Positions 1 to 5,998 of a stretch of DNA of 6,640 nucleotides are shown here, in pieces. Both the position numbers and the translations under genes were made by a program. Every line of letters starts with the position of its first letter. Position 1 is the stretch's first letter. The notes beneath the pieces were generated by a model that did no database searches, was not told where the DNA came from, and saw only the letters and a program-made list of their open reading frames with translations. Source of the stretch: Alphaproteobacteria bacterium (GTDB lineage Bacteria; Pseudomonadota; Alphaproteobacteria; Acetobacterales; Acetobacteraceae); assembly GCA_013298245.1 (NCBI GenBank), contig JAAFHD010000080.1:4548-11187 (forward strand), read 5' to 3'.

Positions 1-1108
1 AGGCGCGTTCCTCCGCGCTGAGCGGTTGGGCCAAGGCGCGTTCCAGCACTTCCCACACGACAATGCGCGGCGGTGATTCGCGCCAGGCGGGGGACGCGAA
101 GTAGCGCATCGCTGCACCCGCAAAGCCAGCGCCCGCCTGGCCGAAATTTGCAACCGACGCGCCCAACGCTTCCTGCAACGCGCCGTGGAAATTGCCGTTC
201 ACCGAATAGGAGGAACCCAGCAACACGACCTGCGGCGCAGGCGTTTCATCCAGCAATCCGCCGCCCGCGGGTTCTGGTGCGGTGGTGCGCGCGCGGCCGA
301 AAATATCAGGGCGCGGACGCCAGCGGTCGGGCATGTGGTCCAGGTTCATCAGGCGCAACAGGTCACCGGGGTGGGACAGCGCGGCCTCTTGCGTGGTGGT
401 GAAACCACCGGGGCGTTCCAGCGGAAAGCCGTGCGCCGCTTCGGCAATGGCGCGCGCCACCAAGGCCGCGCCACGCTGGTTCCAATGCGTGTCGGTGCGC
501 AGATAGACGGGGCCTTGCGCCAGGCCGGCGCGCAAGGCGCTCAGGCTGTCCACGACGCGCACGCCCTGCCCTGCCAGCAGTGCGAGGAAGGCATCGTGCC
601 GCGCCTGGGATTGCGCGGACCATGGCGCGCCGCAAAGGTTTTCCGGGTGCACGCGCGCCTTGTCCGGCGCGATGGCGATGACCAGCGGAATGCCGCGCGC
701 GGCGAGCGCATCGCGCACCGCGCGCAGGCCGGCGGCGCGGGCTTCCATATTGGCCTGCGCGTTGTCCCAGGGGCGCAGTTCTTCCGTGAGGTACAGCCAG
801 TCGTCGCAGCCCACGCGAGTCTGCGGCCCGCCGGATGCAAACAGGCGCCAGCGCAGCGCGCCGCCGGTGCCGCGCAGCGCCGCATCCACTGGCAGGTCGT
901 GTGCCATGACGTGGTTGATCGCGGCTGCCGTGCGGCCAGCGAAGAACGCGTCGAAATTGAAGGTGGGTGCGAGGCGATTGCGCGCGGATTCCGTGGAGAG
1001 CGCGGCGATGCCCTGCCACACGCCGAAGCCCAGCCAGGCCAGCGCGAAAAGGCCTTGCAGCACGGCGGCCATCTTGCCGCCCGCCTTGTCGATGTCGCGT
1101 CGGATCAT
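1..1108 (-). CDS. AlgJ/AlgX-like SGNH-hydrolase-family O-acetyltransferase, partial (C-terminus off the left edge)
   Basis: Reading the minus strand from the ATG at 1108-1106 gives 369 uninterrupted codons that run off the window, so the C-terminus is missing. Residues 12-36 form one hydrophobic stretch after a basic N-terminus (MIRRDIDK), which looks like an uncleaved membrane anchor as in AlgJ, with the rest periplasmic. Two motifs place it in the AlgX/AlgJ SGNH family: RTDTHWN around 204-210, supplying Asp206 and His208, and GSSYS at 298-302, supplying the likely nucleophile Ser300. These match the Asp-x-His and Ser of the AlgX catalytic triad. A VVWEVLER segment near 350-357 also resembles the conserved end of this domain. 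It starts 10 bases after the algI stop, so the two are almost certainly co-transcribed. Family knowledge says such proteins pass acetyl groups from the MBOAT partner to an exopolysaccharide. The polymer is unknown, and AlgJ-like versus AlgX-like cannot be settled without the C-terminus, where AlgX carries a carbohydrate-binding module. Confidence 0.88.
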   Translation of the reverse strand, partial: MIRRDIDKAGGKMAAVLQGLFALAWLGFGVWQGIAALSTESARNRLAPTFNFDAFFAGRTAAAINHVMAHDLPVDAALRGTGGALRWRLFASGGPQTRVGCDDWLYLTEELRPWDNAQANMEARAAGLRAVRDALAARGIPLVIAIAPDKARVHPENLCGAPWSAQSQARHDAFLALLAGQGVRVVDSLSALRAGLAQGPVYLRTDTHWNQRGAALVARAIAEAAHGFPLERPGGFTTTQEAALSHPGDLLRLMNLDHMPDRWRPRPDIFGRARTTAPEPAGGGLLDETPAPQVVLLGSSYSVNGNFHGALQEALGASVANFGQAGAGFAGAAMRYFASPAWRESPPRIVVWEVLERALAQPLSAEERA

Positions 1109-1118
1109 GGCGCGCCCC

Positions 1119-2531
1119 TCAGAACTGGAAATACAGGAAGGGCACGGCGGCCCGGCTGTAGAGCATGATGATCGCGAGCAGGAAGGCGACCGATGGCCCG
1201 ACCTGCCAGGCCAGGCGCCACACACCACGGATGGCGCCGGGGTCGCGCTGCCAGGGCAGCCAGGAGCCGAAGCCGGGCAGCGCGCAGAGCAGCGCGGCGG
1301 CGGCCTTGATCCACCATTGCTCGGGCACGATCTGCCAGGCGAGTGCGTCGGATAGTGGGACGCCATTGGCGCCGAACATGCCGCGATACATCGTGATGGC
1401 CTGCGTCATGTCATGCGCGCGGAAGACAACCCAACCGAGGATCACGGCGAGCAGTGTCAGCGGCAGGGCGATGGCGCCGTGCAGCGCATAGCCGGCGCGC
1501 GACCAGCCGCGATGCAGCGCCAAAAGCCCGCCATGCCAGACGCCCCAGAGAATGAAGGTCCAGTTGGCGCCGTGCCAGAAGCCGCCGATCACCATGGTCA
1601 GCAGCAGGTTGATGTAGGTGCGCACGGCGCCGCCGCGATTGCCGCCCAATGAGATGTAGAGGTAGTCGCGCAGGAAGCGGCTCAGCGTCATGTGCCAGCG
1701 CTGCCAGAATTCCTGGATGGAGCGCGAGAGGTAGGGCCAGTTGAAGTTTTCCGGGAAGTGGAAGCCGATCATCAGCGCGAGGCCGATGGCCATCGCGGAA
1801 TAGCCGGCGAAATCGAAGAAGAGCTGGAAGGTGTAGGCGATGGCGCCAAGCCAGGCGTCGGCGACTGTGGGATTCGGTAGCGCGAAGGATGCGTCGACCA
1901 GCGGTGCGAGTGTGTCGGCGATGATCACCTTCATCGCGAAACCGGCCATGAAGCGCCGGGCGCCTGCGCCAAATTGCGCCAGGCTGTGATGACGCGATTT
2001 CAGCTCCTGCTCGATCTCCGCATAGCGCACGATGGGGCCGGCGATGAGCTGGCTGAAGATGGCCTTGTAGGCCGCGTAGTTCACGAAGGAACGGCTGACG
2101 GGCACGTCGCGGCGATAGACGTCGATCAGGTAGGACACCGATTGCAGCACGTAGAATGACAGGCCGATCGGCAGCACGATCTCCGCCCAGTTCACCGTGC
2201 CGAAGCCAAGTGCGGCCATCGCCTGGTTGAAGCTGGCCACGCCGAAATTCGCGTATTTGAAATAGGCCAGCACGCCGAGATTGCCGACCAGGCCCACCAC
2301 CATCAGCCGCGTGCGCGCGCGGTCGTCCGCCGCGTCCATGCGCAAGGCGATGATGAAGGTGAACAGCGTGACACCCACCAGCAGGCCCAGAAAATCCACC
2401 CGCCACCACGCATAAAACGCCCAGGAGAGAATCAGGATCGGCCAGTTCCGCCACCTGAATGGCGTCAGGAAATACACCGCGAAAAACAGCGGCAGGAACA
2501 GGAACAGGAATTCGAAACTGGCGAAGATCAC
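1119..2531 (-). CDS. algI: AlgI-type MBOAT membrane O-acyltransferase
   Basis: This encodes a 470-residue polytopic inner-membrane protein, the usual length for AlgI. The N-terminus MIFASFEFLFLFLPL and the C-terminal PFLYFQF are both characteristic of the family. The MBOAT core is clear: ENFNWPYLSRS at 261-271, EFWQRWHMTLSRFLRDY at 274-290, and GGFWHGANWTF at 316-326, which carries the expected catalytic His320. Many hydrophobic segments span the chain, for example near 7-22, 47-63, 117-135, 230-256, 305-318, 352-370 and 446-460. AlgI proteins take acetyl groups from a cytoplasmic donor and move them across the membrane for a periplasmic transferase, here the AlgJ/AlgX-like gene 10 bases downstream. 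The start is GTG at 2531-2529; the next Met is residue 65, inside the domain, and a purine-rich ribosome site precedes the GTG. The symbol describes the family; alginate as the substrate is not implied. Related MBOATs act on other polysaccharides or on peptidoglycan (PatA). Confidence 0.93.
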   Translation of the reverse strand: MIFASFEFLFLFLPLFFAVYFLTPFRWRNWPILILSWAFYAWWRVDFLGLLVGVTLFTFIIALRMDAADDRARTRLMVVGLVGNLGVLAYFKYANFGVASFNQAMAALGFGTVNWAEIVLPIGLSFYVLQSVSYLIDVYRRDVPVSRSFVNYAAYKAIFSQLIAGPIVRYAEIEQELKSRHHSLAQFGAGARRFMAGFAMKVIIADTLAPLVDASFALPNPTVADAWLGAIAYTFQLFFDFAGYSAMAIGLALMIGFHFPENFNWPYLSRSIQEFWQRWHMTLSRFLRDYLYISLGGNRGGAVRTYINLLLTMVIGGFWHGANWTFILWGVWHGGLLALHRGWSRAGYALHGAIALPLTLLAVILGWVVFRAHDMTQAITMYRGMFGANGVPLSDALAWQIVPEQWWIKAAAALLCALPGFGSWLPWQRDPGAIRGVWRLAWQVGPSVAFLLAIIMLYSRAAVPFLYFQF

Positions 2532-2538
2532 TGAAGCG

Positions 2539-2545
2539 CCCCCTC
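2539..2545 (-). promoter_or_regulatory. Ribosome binding site for algI (supports the GTG start)
   Basis: On the minus strand GAGGGGG lies 7 bases before the GTG at 2531. There is no in-frame ATG nearby, and the family N-terminus begins exactly at this GTG, so this purine run decides the start. Confidence 0.6.
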
Positions 2546-2654
2546 GGCCATCGTATCGCAGGCCGGAACGATTCTGCCGGCATCACACGCGCCGTTGCAA
2601 GCGCGGGGCGTTGACCGCGCAGCACAGGGCTGTTCCCATGGCCACAACCAAATC

Positions 2655-2660
2655 GGAGGA
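2655..2660 (+). promoter_or_regulatory. Ribosome binding site setting the alcohol dehydrogenase start
   Basis: GGAGGA sits 7 bases before the ATG at 2668. It is a near-perfect Shine-Dalgarno sequence and favours this start over the in-frame TTG at 2611 and ATG at 2638, neither of which has a comparable site and whose extra residues do not look like the family N-terminus. Confidence 0.8.
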
Positions 2661-2667
2661 AAGCATC

Positions 2668-3726
2668 ATGCGCGCCTGGGCCGTCGTCGAGAACGGAAAG
2701 CCCCTGCAGGAAATCGAACTGCCGACACCCACGCCGACTGGCGCGCAGGTGTTGCTGGAAGTGACGCATGCCGGCGTCTGCCACTCGGACCTGCATATCT
2801 GGGAAGGCGAGTACGACATGGGCAGCCGCGGCACGATGCGCATGGTGGATCGCGGGATGAAATTGCCGCTGGCGATGGGCCATGAAATTGTCGGCCGCGT
2901 CATCGCCTGGGGGCCGGATGCCGAGGGCCATGTGAAGGCCGGTGACCACCGCATCGTCTTCCCCTGGGTCGGCTGCGGCGTGTGCGAGCACTGCCTGAAT
3001 GACGAGGAGAACATGTGCTCCGCCGGGCGCAGCCTTGGTGTCTATCAGCATGGTGGCTATGCGACGCATGTGCTGGCGACGCATTGGAAGCACCTGGTCG
3101 CGTTTGATGGCTTGGACCCTTCGCTGGCCGCGACCTATGCGTGTTCGGGCATCACGGTGTTCAGCGCGATCCGCAAGGTGCTGCCGATGCGACCCGATGA
3201 TCCCATCGTGATCGTGGGCGCGGGTGGGCTTGGCTTGCAGGCGGTCGCGGTGCTGCGCGCGATGGACCATCAGCGCATCGTCGTGGTCGATGTCAGCGAG
3301 GAGAAGCTGGCCGCCGCGCGCGCGCAAGGTGCCAGCGACACCGTGCTGGCCAGCGAGGAAGGCACCACCAAGCGCATCATCGCAGCCGCCGGTGGTGCGG
3401 TGGGTGCGGTGATCGACCTGGTCAACGGCACGCAGACCGCGCGCTTCGCCTTCGATGCGCTGCGCAAAGGTGGAAAGCTCGTGCAGGTCGGGCTGTTCGG
3501 CGGCGAGATGGCGGTGCCGCTGCCATTGATGCCGATGCGCGCGCTGACCATCCGCGGCAGCTATGTGGGCAGCGTGAAGGAATTGCGCGAATTGGTCGGC
3601 ATCGCGCAAAGCCGCGGCCTGCCCGCGATCCCCTTCACCAACGAGCCGCTGCACAATGCGGATGCCGCGCTGAACCGCCTGAAGGATGGCAAGGTGACGG
3701 GCCGCATCGTGCTGACCGCCGCGTAG
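2668..3726 (+). CDS. Zinc-dependent NAD-type alcohol dehydrogenase (medium-chain dehydrogenase/reductase)
   Basis: This 352-residue cytoplasmic enzyme would interconvert an alcohol and its aldehyde or ketone. The GroES-like catalytic domain fills roughly 1-150 and again the C-terminal part, with the Rossmann domain between. Visible catalytic zinc ligands are Cys38 (GVCHSD), His72 with Glu73 (MGHEIVG) and Cys159 (YACSGIT). The four structural zinc cysteines are Cys103, Cys106, Cys109 and Cys117. The dinucleotide motif GAGGLG is at 184-189, and Asp208 at the end of the next strand (VVVDVS) indicates NAD rather than NADP. The spacing Cys38 to His72 is 34 residues, about ten more than in classical liver or yeast enzymes, because of a polar insertion around 49-66. 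Length is normal for the family. It appears to be a single-gene unit: divergent from algI and separated from ihfA by 93 bases containing a hairpin. The substrate cannot be told from sequence. Confidence 0.93.
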   Translation: MRAWAVVENGKPLQEIELPTPTPTGAQVLLEVTHAGVCHSDLHIWEGEYDMGSRGTMRMVDRGMKLPLAMGHEIVGRVIAWGPDAEGHVKAGDHRIVFPWVGCGVCEHCLNDEENMCSAGRSLGVYQHGGYATHVLATHWKHLVAFDGLDPSLAATYACSGITVFSAIRKVLPMRPDDPIVIVGAGGLGLQAVAVLRAMDHQRIVVVDVSEEKLAAARAQGASDTVLASEEGTTKRIIAAAGGAVGAVIDLVNGTQTARFAFDALRKGGKLVQVGLFGGEMAVPLPLMPMRALTIRGSYVGSVKELRELVGIAQSRGLPAIPFTNEPLHNADAALNRLKDGKVTGRIVLTAA

Positions 3727-3750
3727 AGGTCAGGCTGTCCAGACTGACCT
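3727..3750 (+). terminator. Hairpin directly after the alcohol dehydrogenase stop codon
   Basis: AGGTCAG at 3727-3733 pairs perfectly with CTGACCT at 3744-3750 around a 10-base loop, starting on the base after the TAG stop. There is no following T-run, so it is not a canonical intrinsic terminator. It could weaken readthrough into ihfA, protect the mRNA end, or be a protein-binding site just upstream of the ihfA promoter. Confidence 0.4.
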
Positions 3751-3755
3751 AAAGG

Positions 3756-3784
3756 TTGACGCGGGCGCGCGCAGCCGGTTTGCT
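3756..3784 (+). promoter_or_regulatory. Possible sigma-70 promoter for ihfA-merR
   Basis: TTGACG at 3756-3761 fits the alphaproteobacterial -35 consensus. After a 17-base spacer lies TTTGCT (3779-3784), only a 3-of-6 match to the -10 consensus. Transcription would begin near 3791, leaving a leader of about 29 bases before the ihfA ATG, which is a reasonable geometry. The -10 is weak, so this is tentative. Confidence 0.35.
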
Positions 3785-3819
3785 GTCCCTTCAAGCCTTT
3801 GCAGGGATTGGCTTTACCG

Positions 3820-4128
3820 ATGGAAACACTGACCCGCGCCCAGTTGGTCGAGGCGATCTACGCCGAGGTCGGCCTCTCACGCACGGAATCCGCGGCACTG
3901 CTGGAATCCGTGCTGTCGCGCATGTGCGATGCGTTGGGTGCGGGCGAAACCGTGAAGCTGTCGGCATTCGGCACCTTCGCCGTGCGGCAGAAATCCCAGC
4001 GCATCGGGCGTAATCCGAAGACCGGCGTGGAAGTGCCGATCACCGCGCGCAAGGTGCTGACCTTCCGCGCCAGCCAGGTGCTGAAGGCGCGCATCAACGG
4101 CGACCCGCTGCCGAACGAACGCGACTGA
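3820..4128 (+). CDS. ihfA: Integration host factor subunit alpha
   Basis: This 102-residue protein is a member of the HU/IHF DNA-bending family; IHF-alpha from E. coli is 99. The N-terminal helices cover about 1-43 ([18 protein letters not shown]), followed by KLSAFGTF at 46-53 and the DNA-contacting arm with GRNPKTG at 63-69, where Pro66 would intercalate to kink the DNA. The [10 protein letters not shown] segment (73-82) marks it as the alpha and not the beta subunit. It would dimerise with IhfB, encoded elsewhere, and act on the nucleoid in transcription, recombination and replication. The start is the ATG at 3820, which matches the family N-terminus. An AGGGA at 3803-3807 is 12 bases away, so the ribosome site is poor, and upstream in-frame TTG codons (3799, 3808) have no better site. 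The stop overlaps the merR start by one base. In many alphaproteobacteria ihfA and merR follow plsX-fabH; here an alcohol dehydrogenase lies upstream. Confidence 0.95.
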   Translation: METLTRAQLVEAIYAEVGLSRTESAALLESVLSRMCDALGAGETVKLSAFGTFAVRQKSQRIGRNPKTGVEVPITARKVLTFRASQVLKARINGDPLPNERD

Positions 4129-4520
4129 TGACCGCCGAACAAGTCCCCATGCCGGGCCTGGAGCCCGAAGAGCCGCGCCCCCGCAAGGGCGCGCAGGCCT
4201 TCCGCACCATCAGCGAAGTGGCCGATGAATTGAATGTGCCGCAGCACGTGCTGCGATTCTGGGAAGGGAAGTTTCCGCAGCTGACGCCGCTGAAGCGCGG
4301 CGGCGGGCGGCGCTATTATCGGCCCGAGGATATCGCGCTGCTGCGCCGGATTTCGGCGCTGCTCTACGCCCAGGGCTACACCATCAAGGGTGTGCAGAAA
4401 CTACTGAACGACGACACCTCGCCCGTGGCACCTGAGAATGCGTCGAACAGCATTGATGGCGCGCTGGCCGCCTTGGATGCTGTCGCGGCCGAATTGCGGG
4501 ATCTGCTGAAGCGCAAGTGA
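4128..4520 (+). CDS. Small MerR-family transcriptional regulator coupled to ihfA
   Basis: This 130-residue protein has a proline- and glutamate-rich N-terminal tail (about 1-22), then a MerR-type winged helix-turn-helix. The HTH spans about 26-52 ([15 protein letters not shown], then [10 protein letters not shown]), and the wing and second helix pair follow with [12 protein letters not shown] at 58-69 and a [11 protein letters not shown] helix at 83-93. After a short linker a last helix at 108-130 ([17 protein letters not shown]) could form the antiparallel coiled coil used for dimerisation. No effector-binding domain or metal-binding cysteines follow; the protein has no cysteine at all. The ATG shares the A of the ihfA TGA stop (TGATG), and no good ribosome site is visible, so translation is probably coupled to ihfA. 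This MerR is a regular companion of ihfA in alphaproteobacteria. Its targets and signal are not apparent from sequence. Confidence 0.92.
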   Translation: MTAEQVPMPGLEPEEPRPRKGAQAFRTISEVADELNVPQHVLRFWEGKFPQLTPLKRGGGRRYYRPEDIALLRRISALLYAQGYTIKGVQKLLNDDTSPVAPENASNSIDGALAALDAVAAELRDLLKRK

Positions 4521-4523
4521 CCT

Positions 4524-4544
4524 GGGTCTGATCGCATCAGCCCC
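4524..4544. terminator. Possible bidirectional terminator hairpin between convergent genes
   Basis: Inside the 33-base gap between the convergent merR and lipoprotein genes, GGGtCTGAT pairs with ATCAGcCCC around a 3-base CGC loop, giving eight pairs and one T/C mismatch. Its position fits termination of both transcripts, but neither side has a T-run, so it may be only a processing or Rho-associated structure. Confidence 0.4.
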
Positions 4545-4553
4545 ACAGCTGCG

Positions 4554-5183
4554 TCAGGTGCGGATGTCGCGCCCCTGCGGCCGGTATTCCGGTGGCGGTG
4601 CCGGCCGCGCTGGCGCATCAGGCCCCGCGCTATCCGCGCCGCGCCGCAGCGCCAGCAGCGTGATGCCGGCGAATTCCGTGGCGGTTGCGATGTCACCTGG
4701 TGTGTCCTGCGTGCGCACATGGATCACCGCCAGGCGCTCGGCCACCACACCCGCGCACCATAGGCCAAGCGGTGGCCCTTCGGCGCCGCCATGCACCACA
4801 TGGCCACAGCGCAACAGCGTTTCGCCATCGCGCAGCACCGTGGCTTCGCGCCGCAATTCCAGTTGCTCGCCCACCTGTTCGGCGGCGTTGCGCGCACCAT
4901 CCAGCATGCGCTTGAAGACCTGTTCGAAGGCGGGTGCGGCGACGTCGCGCGCCTCATCGCGCAGGCGGCCTTCCAACACGGAAACCGTGGCGCGGCCTGG
5001 GCCATTGGCCTGGCGGAAGGGCATGAAGGTGGCGTGCGGCATGCCCTGCCGCGCGACCGTCGCGGGTGGGCCGGCGGGCCGATAAGGGCTGGCGGTGCCG
5101 GGCATCGCCTCCAGCACGGGCGCCATCATCGGCGCGCCCTGGCAAGCGGCAAGCAGCAACAGCACGGGCAGGATCGCGCGCAT
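4554..5183 (-). CDS. Predicted lipoprotein of unknown function
   Basis: I do not recognise a named family for this 209-residue protein. It opens with a short lipoprotein signal, MRAILPVLLLLAAC, whose lipobox LAAC places the lipidated Cys at 14. The residue after it is Gln rather than Asp, compatible with outer-membrane sorting. Residues 15-63 are rich in Pro, Ala, Gly and Met and probably disordered. A folded part covers about 64-181: a charged helical stretch at 70-105 (many Arg, Glu, Asp), then alternating strands with Cys126 and Cys143, which could form a disulfide in the periplasm. The C-terminal 28 residues are again proline-rich. The start at 5183 is chosen because the signal peptide begins there; a longer in-frame reading from 5348 would overlap the racemase gene and bury the signal. 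The ribosome site is weak. It lies 47 bases downstream of the racemase gene on the same strand, so co-transcription is likely, but a functional link is not shown. Confidence 0.8.
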   Translation of the reverse strand: MRAILPVLLLLAACQGAPMMAPVLEAMPGTASPYRPAGPPATVARQGMPHATFMPFRQANGPGRATVSVLEGRLRDEARDVAAPAFEQVFKRMLDGARNAAEQVGEQLELRREATVLRDGETLLRCGHVVHGGAEGPPLGLWCAGVVAERLAVIHVRTQDTPGDIATATEFAGITLLALRRGADSAGPDAPARPAPPPEYRPQGRDIRT

Positions 5184-5230
5184 GGCCCAGCATGGCGGGC
5201 GGCCGCACCCGTGCGCAAGTCTCTTCGGCG

Positions 5231-5959
5231 TCAGAAACGGCGCGGGCGCAGGCCGGCGTGAAACCAGGTGATCAGCGAGTAGATGTCGTAGACCGGCAGC
5301 CCGGTTTCTTCGGCCACGTCGGCGGCATAGGGCGGCATGTTGGTGCATTCCAGCACGATGGCGCCGAGGTCAGGGCACATGGCGCGCAGGCGGCGCGCGG
5401 CGTCCAGAATATCCTCGCGCGCAAGGTCCACATCCATGTCCTCGCTCTCCGCGCGGATCAGCACGCGGAAGAATTCCTGCCCGCCCTCGGTGCCGACGAT
5501 GGGTGTGTCCGCGGGCACGCCCGCACCGGCCAGATGCGCGGGCGTGATGCCCGATGCGTTGACCGTGATGATCCCCACGCGCTGGCCCGGCAGCGTCGCC
5601 TGCACCCATGGCACCTGCATCATCGATGACGTGGCGACCGGCACGCGCAACGCTGCCTGCATCTGTGCCTGGAAGATCGACAGGAAGCCGCAATTGGTGG
5701 TGATCGCCTCCGCACCCAGTTCGATCAATTCGCGCCCGGCGGCGATGAAATCATCCAGCAACCCCGCGGCACCGCCCACCACCACGCGTTCCGGCGAGGC
5801 ACCCTTCACCACGCGATACAGCACCGGAAACGGCCAGGTGGTGCCATTGCCCATATCGCCCGGGATGCGCGGAAAACGCGCTTGCAGCATCAGGATGCCC
5901 AAGGGCGCGCCATAGATCGCGCGCCCGCCGCGCGCGATGTTCTTGCGGTTGCTCATCAT
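5231..5959 (-). CDS. Aspartate/glutamate racemase-family protein
   Basis: This 242-residue cytoplasmic protein belongs to the Asp/Glu/hydantoin racemase superfamily, which uses two cysteines in a two-base mechanism to invert the alpha carbon of amino acids or related compounds. Both cysteines are visible in the expected settings: Cys90 in TTNCGF and Cys205 in LECTNMPP. The N-terminal segment YGAPLGILML and PGDMGNGTTWPFPVLY (16-49) is typical of a less-studied branch often labelled simply aspartate/glutamate racemase family, so the substrate stays open; maleate isomerase and arylmalonate decarboxylase are related folds. The ATG at 5959 is preferred because AAGGTGG lies 5 bases upstream on the minus strand; the adjacent ATG at 5956 and the GTG at 5968 are alternatives. 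The start faces the TctC-like gene across 39 bases, and the lipoprotein gene follows 47 bases after the stop. Pairing with a TctC receptor suggests the enzyme handles the imported ligand or a product of it, which is inference. Confidence 0.9.
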   Translation of the reverse strand: MMSNRKNIARGGRAIYGAPLGILMLQARFPRIPGDMGNGTTWPFPVLYRVVKGASPERVVVGGAAGLLDDFIAAGRELIELGAEAITTNCGFLSIFQAQMQAALRVPVATSSMMQVPWVQATLPGQRVGIITVNASGITPAHLAGAGVPADTPIVGTEGGQEFFRVLIRAESEDMDVDLAREDILDAARRLRAMCPDLGAIVLECTNMPPYAADVAEETGLPVYDIYSLITWFHAGLRPRRF

Positions 5960-5964
5960 GGCGG

Positions 5965-5971
5965 CCACCTT
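5965..5971 (-). promoter_or_regulatory. Ribosome binding site for the racemase-family gene
   Basis: On the minus strand AAGGTGG, one mismatch from AAGGAGG, ends 5 bases before the ATG at 5959 and 8 bases before the second ATG at 5956. It rules out the GTG at 5968, which it overlaps. Confidence 0.65.
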
Positions 5972-5987
5972 ACGGGCACACCGTCAC

Positions 5988-5992
5988 GGGAG
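5988..5992 (+). promoter_or_regulatory. Ribosome binding site for the TctC-like gene
   Basis: GGGAG lies 6 bases before the ATG at 5999, supporting this start, from which a signal peptide immediately follows. Confidence 0.65.
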
Positions 5993-5998
5993 CCAACC

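Larger units (their letters stand above)
2532..2667. other. Divergent intergenic region between algI and the alcohol dehydrogenase
   Basis: These 136 bases separate the two start codons and must carry promoters for both directions. It includes both ribosome sites. I see no convincing sigma-70 pair: a plus-strand TTGACC at 2611-2616 has no good -10 box at 16-18 bases, and a minus-strand TTGCAA/CAGAAT pair with an 18-base spacer is weak. No strong inverted repeat was seen. Confidence 0.5.
5960..5998. promoter_or_regulatory. Compact divergent control region between the racemase and TctC genes
   Basis: Only 39 bases separate the two start codons, and both ribosome sites lie inside. Three short arms overlap in it: ACGG (5972-5975), CCGT (5981-5984) and ACGG (5986-5989), making two nested inverted repeats that share CCGT. 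There is no room for two full promoters outside the opposing coding regions, so promoters must overlap or reach into the neighbouring genes. The arms are only four bases, so an operator is speculative. Confidence 0.4.

Noticed and set aside
363..1019. A 218-codon open frame on the minus strand
   Set aside because: It is in a different minus-strand frame from the AlgJ/AlgX-like gene and has an Arg/Ala/Gly-rich composition with no motif.
185..1168. A 327-codon open frame on the plus strand
   Set aside because: It is antisense to the AlgJ/AlgX-like gene, whose catalytic motifs and operon position are clear; the translation is low-complexity Arg/Ala/Gln-rich with no recognisable domain.
2611..2667. 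N-terminal extension of the alcohol dehydrogenase from a TTG codon
   Set aside because: The 19 extra residues do not look like the family N-terminus, and the GGAGGA at 2655-2660 clearly serves the ATG at 2668.
1411..3654. A 747-codon open frame on the minus strand
   Set aside because: It runs antisense through the alcohol dehydrogenase and then out of frame across algI. Its translation is rich in Arg, His and Ala with no domain, while the genes it covers have clear motifs. It is a GC-rich shadow.
4521..4553. A tRNA gene after merR
   Set aside because: I looked because a tRNA can follow merR in some alphaproteobacteria. The gap is only 33 bases and holds no T-loop or cloverleaf arms.
5204..5215. 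CGCAC/GTGCG inverted repeat between the racemase and lipoprotein genes
   Set aside because: The full five-pair stem leaves only a two-base loop, no T-run follows, and such short dyads are expected by chance in this base composition.
5184..5348. Longer start for the lipoprotein gene at 5348
   Set aside because: It would overlap the racemase coding region by over 100 bases and place 55 Arg-rich residues before an obvious lipoprotein signal peptide.
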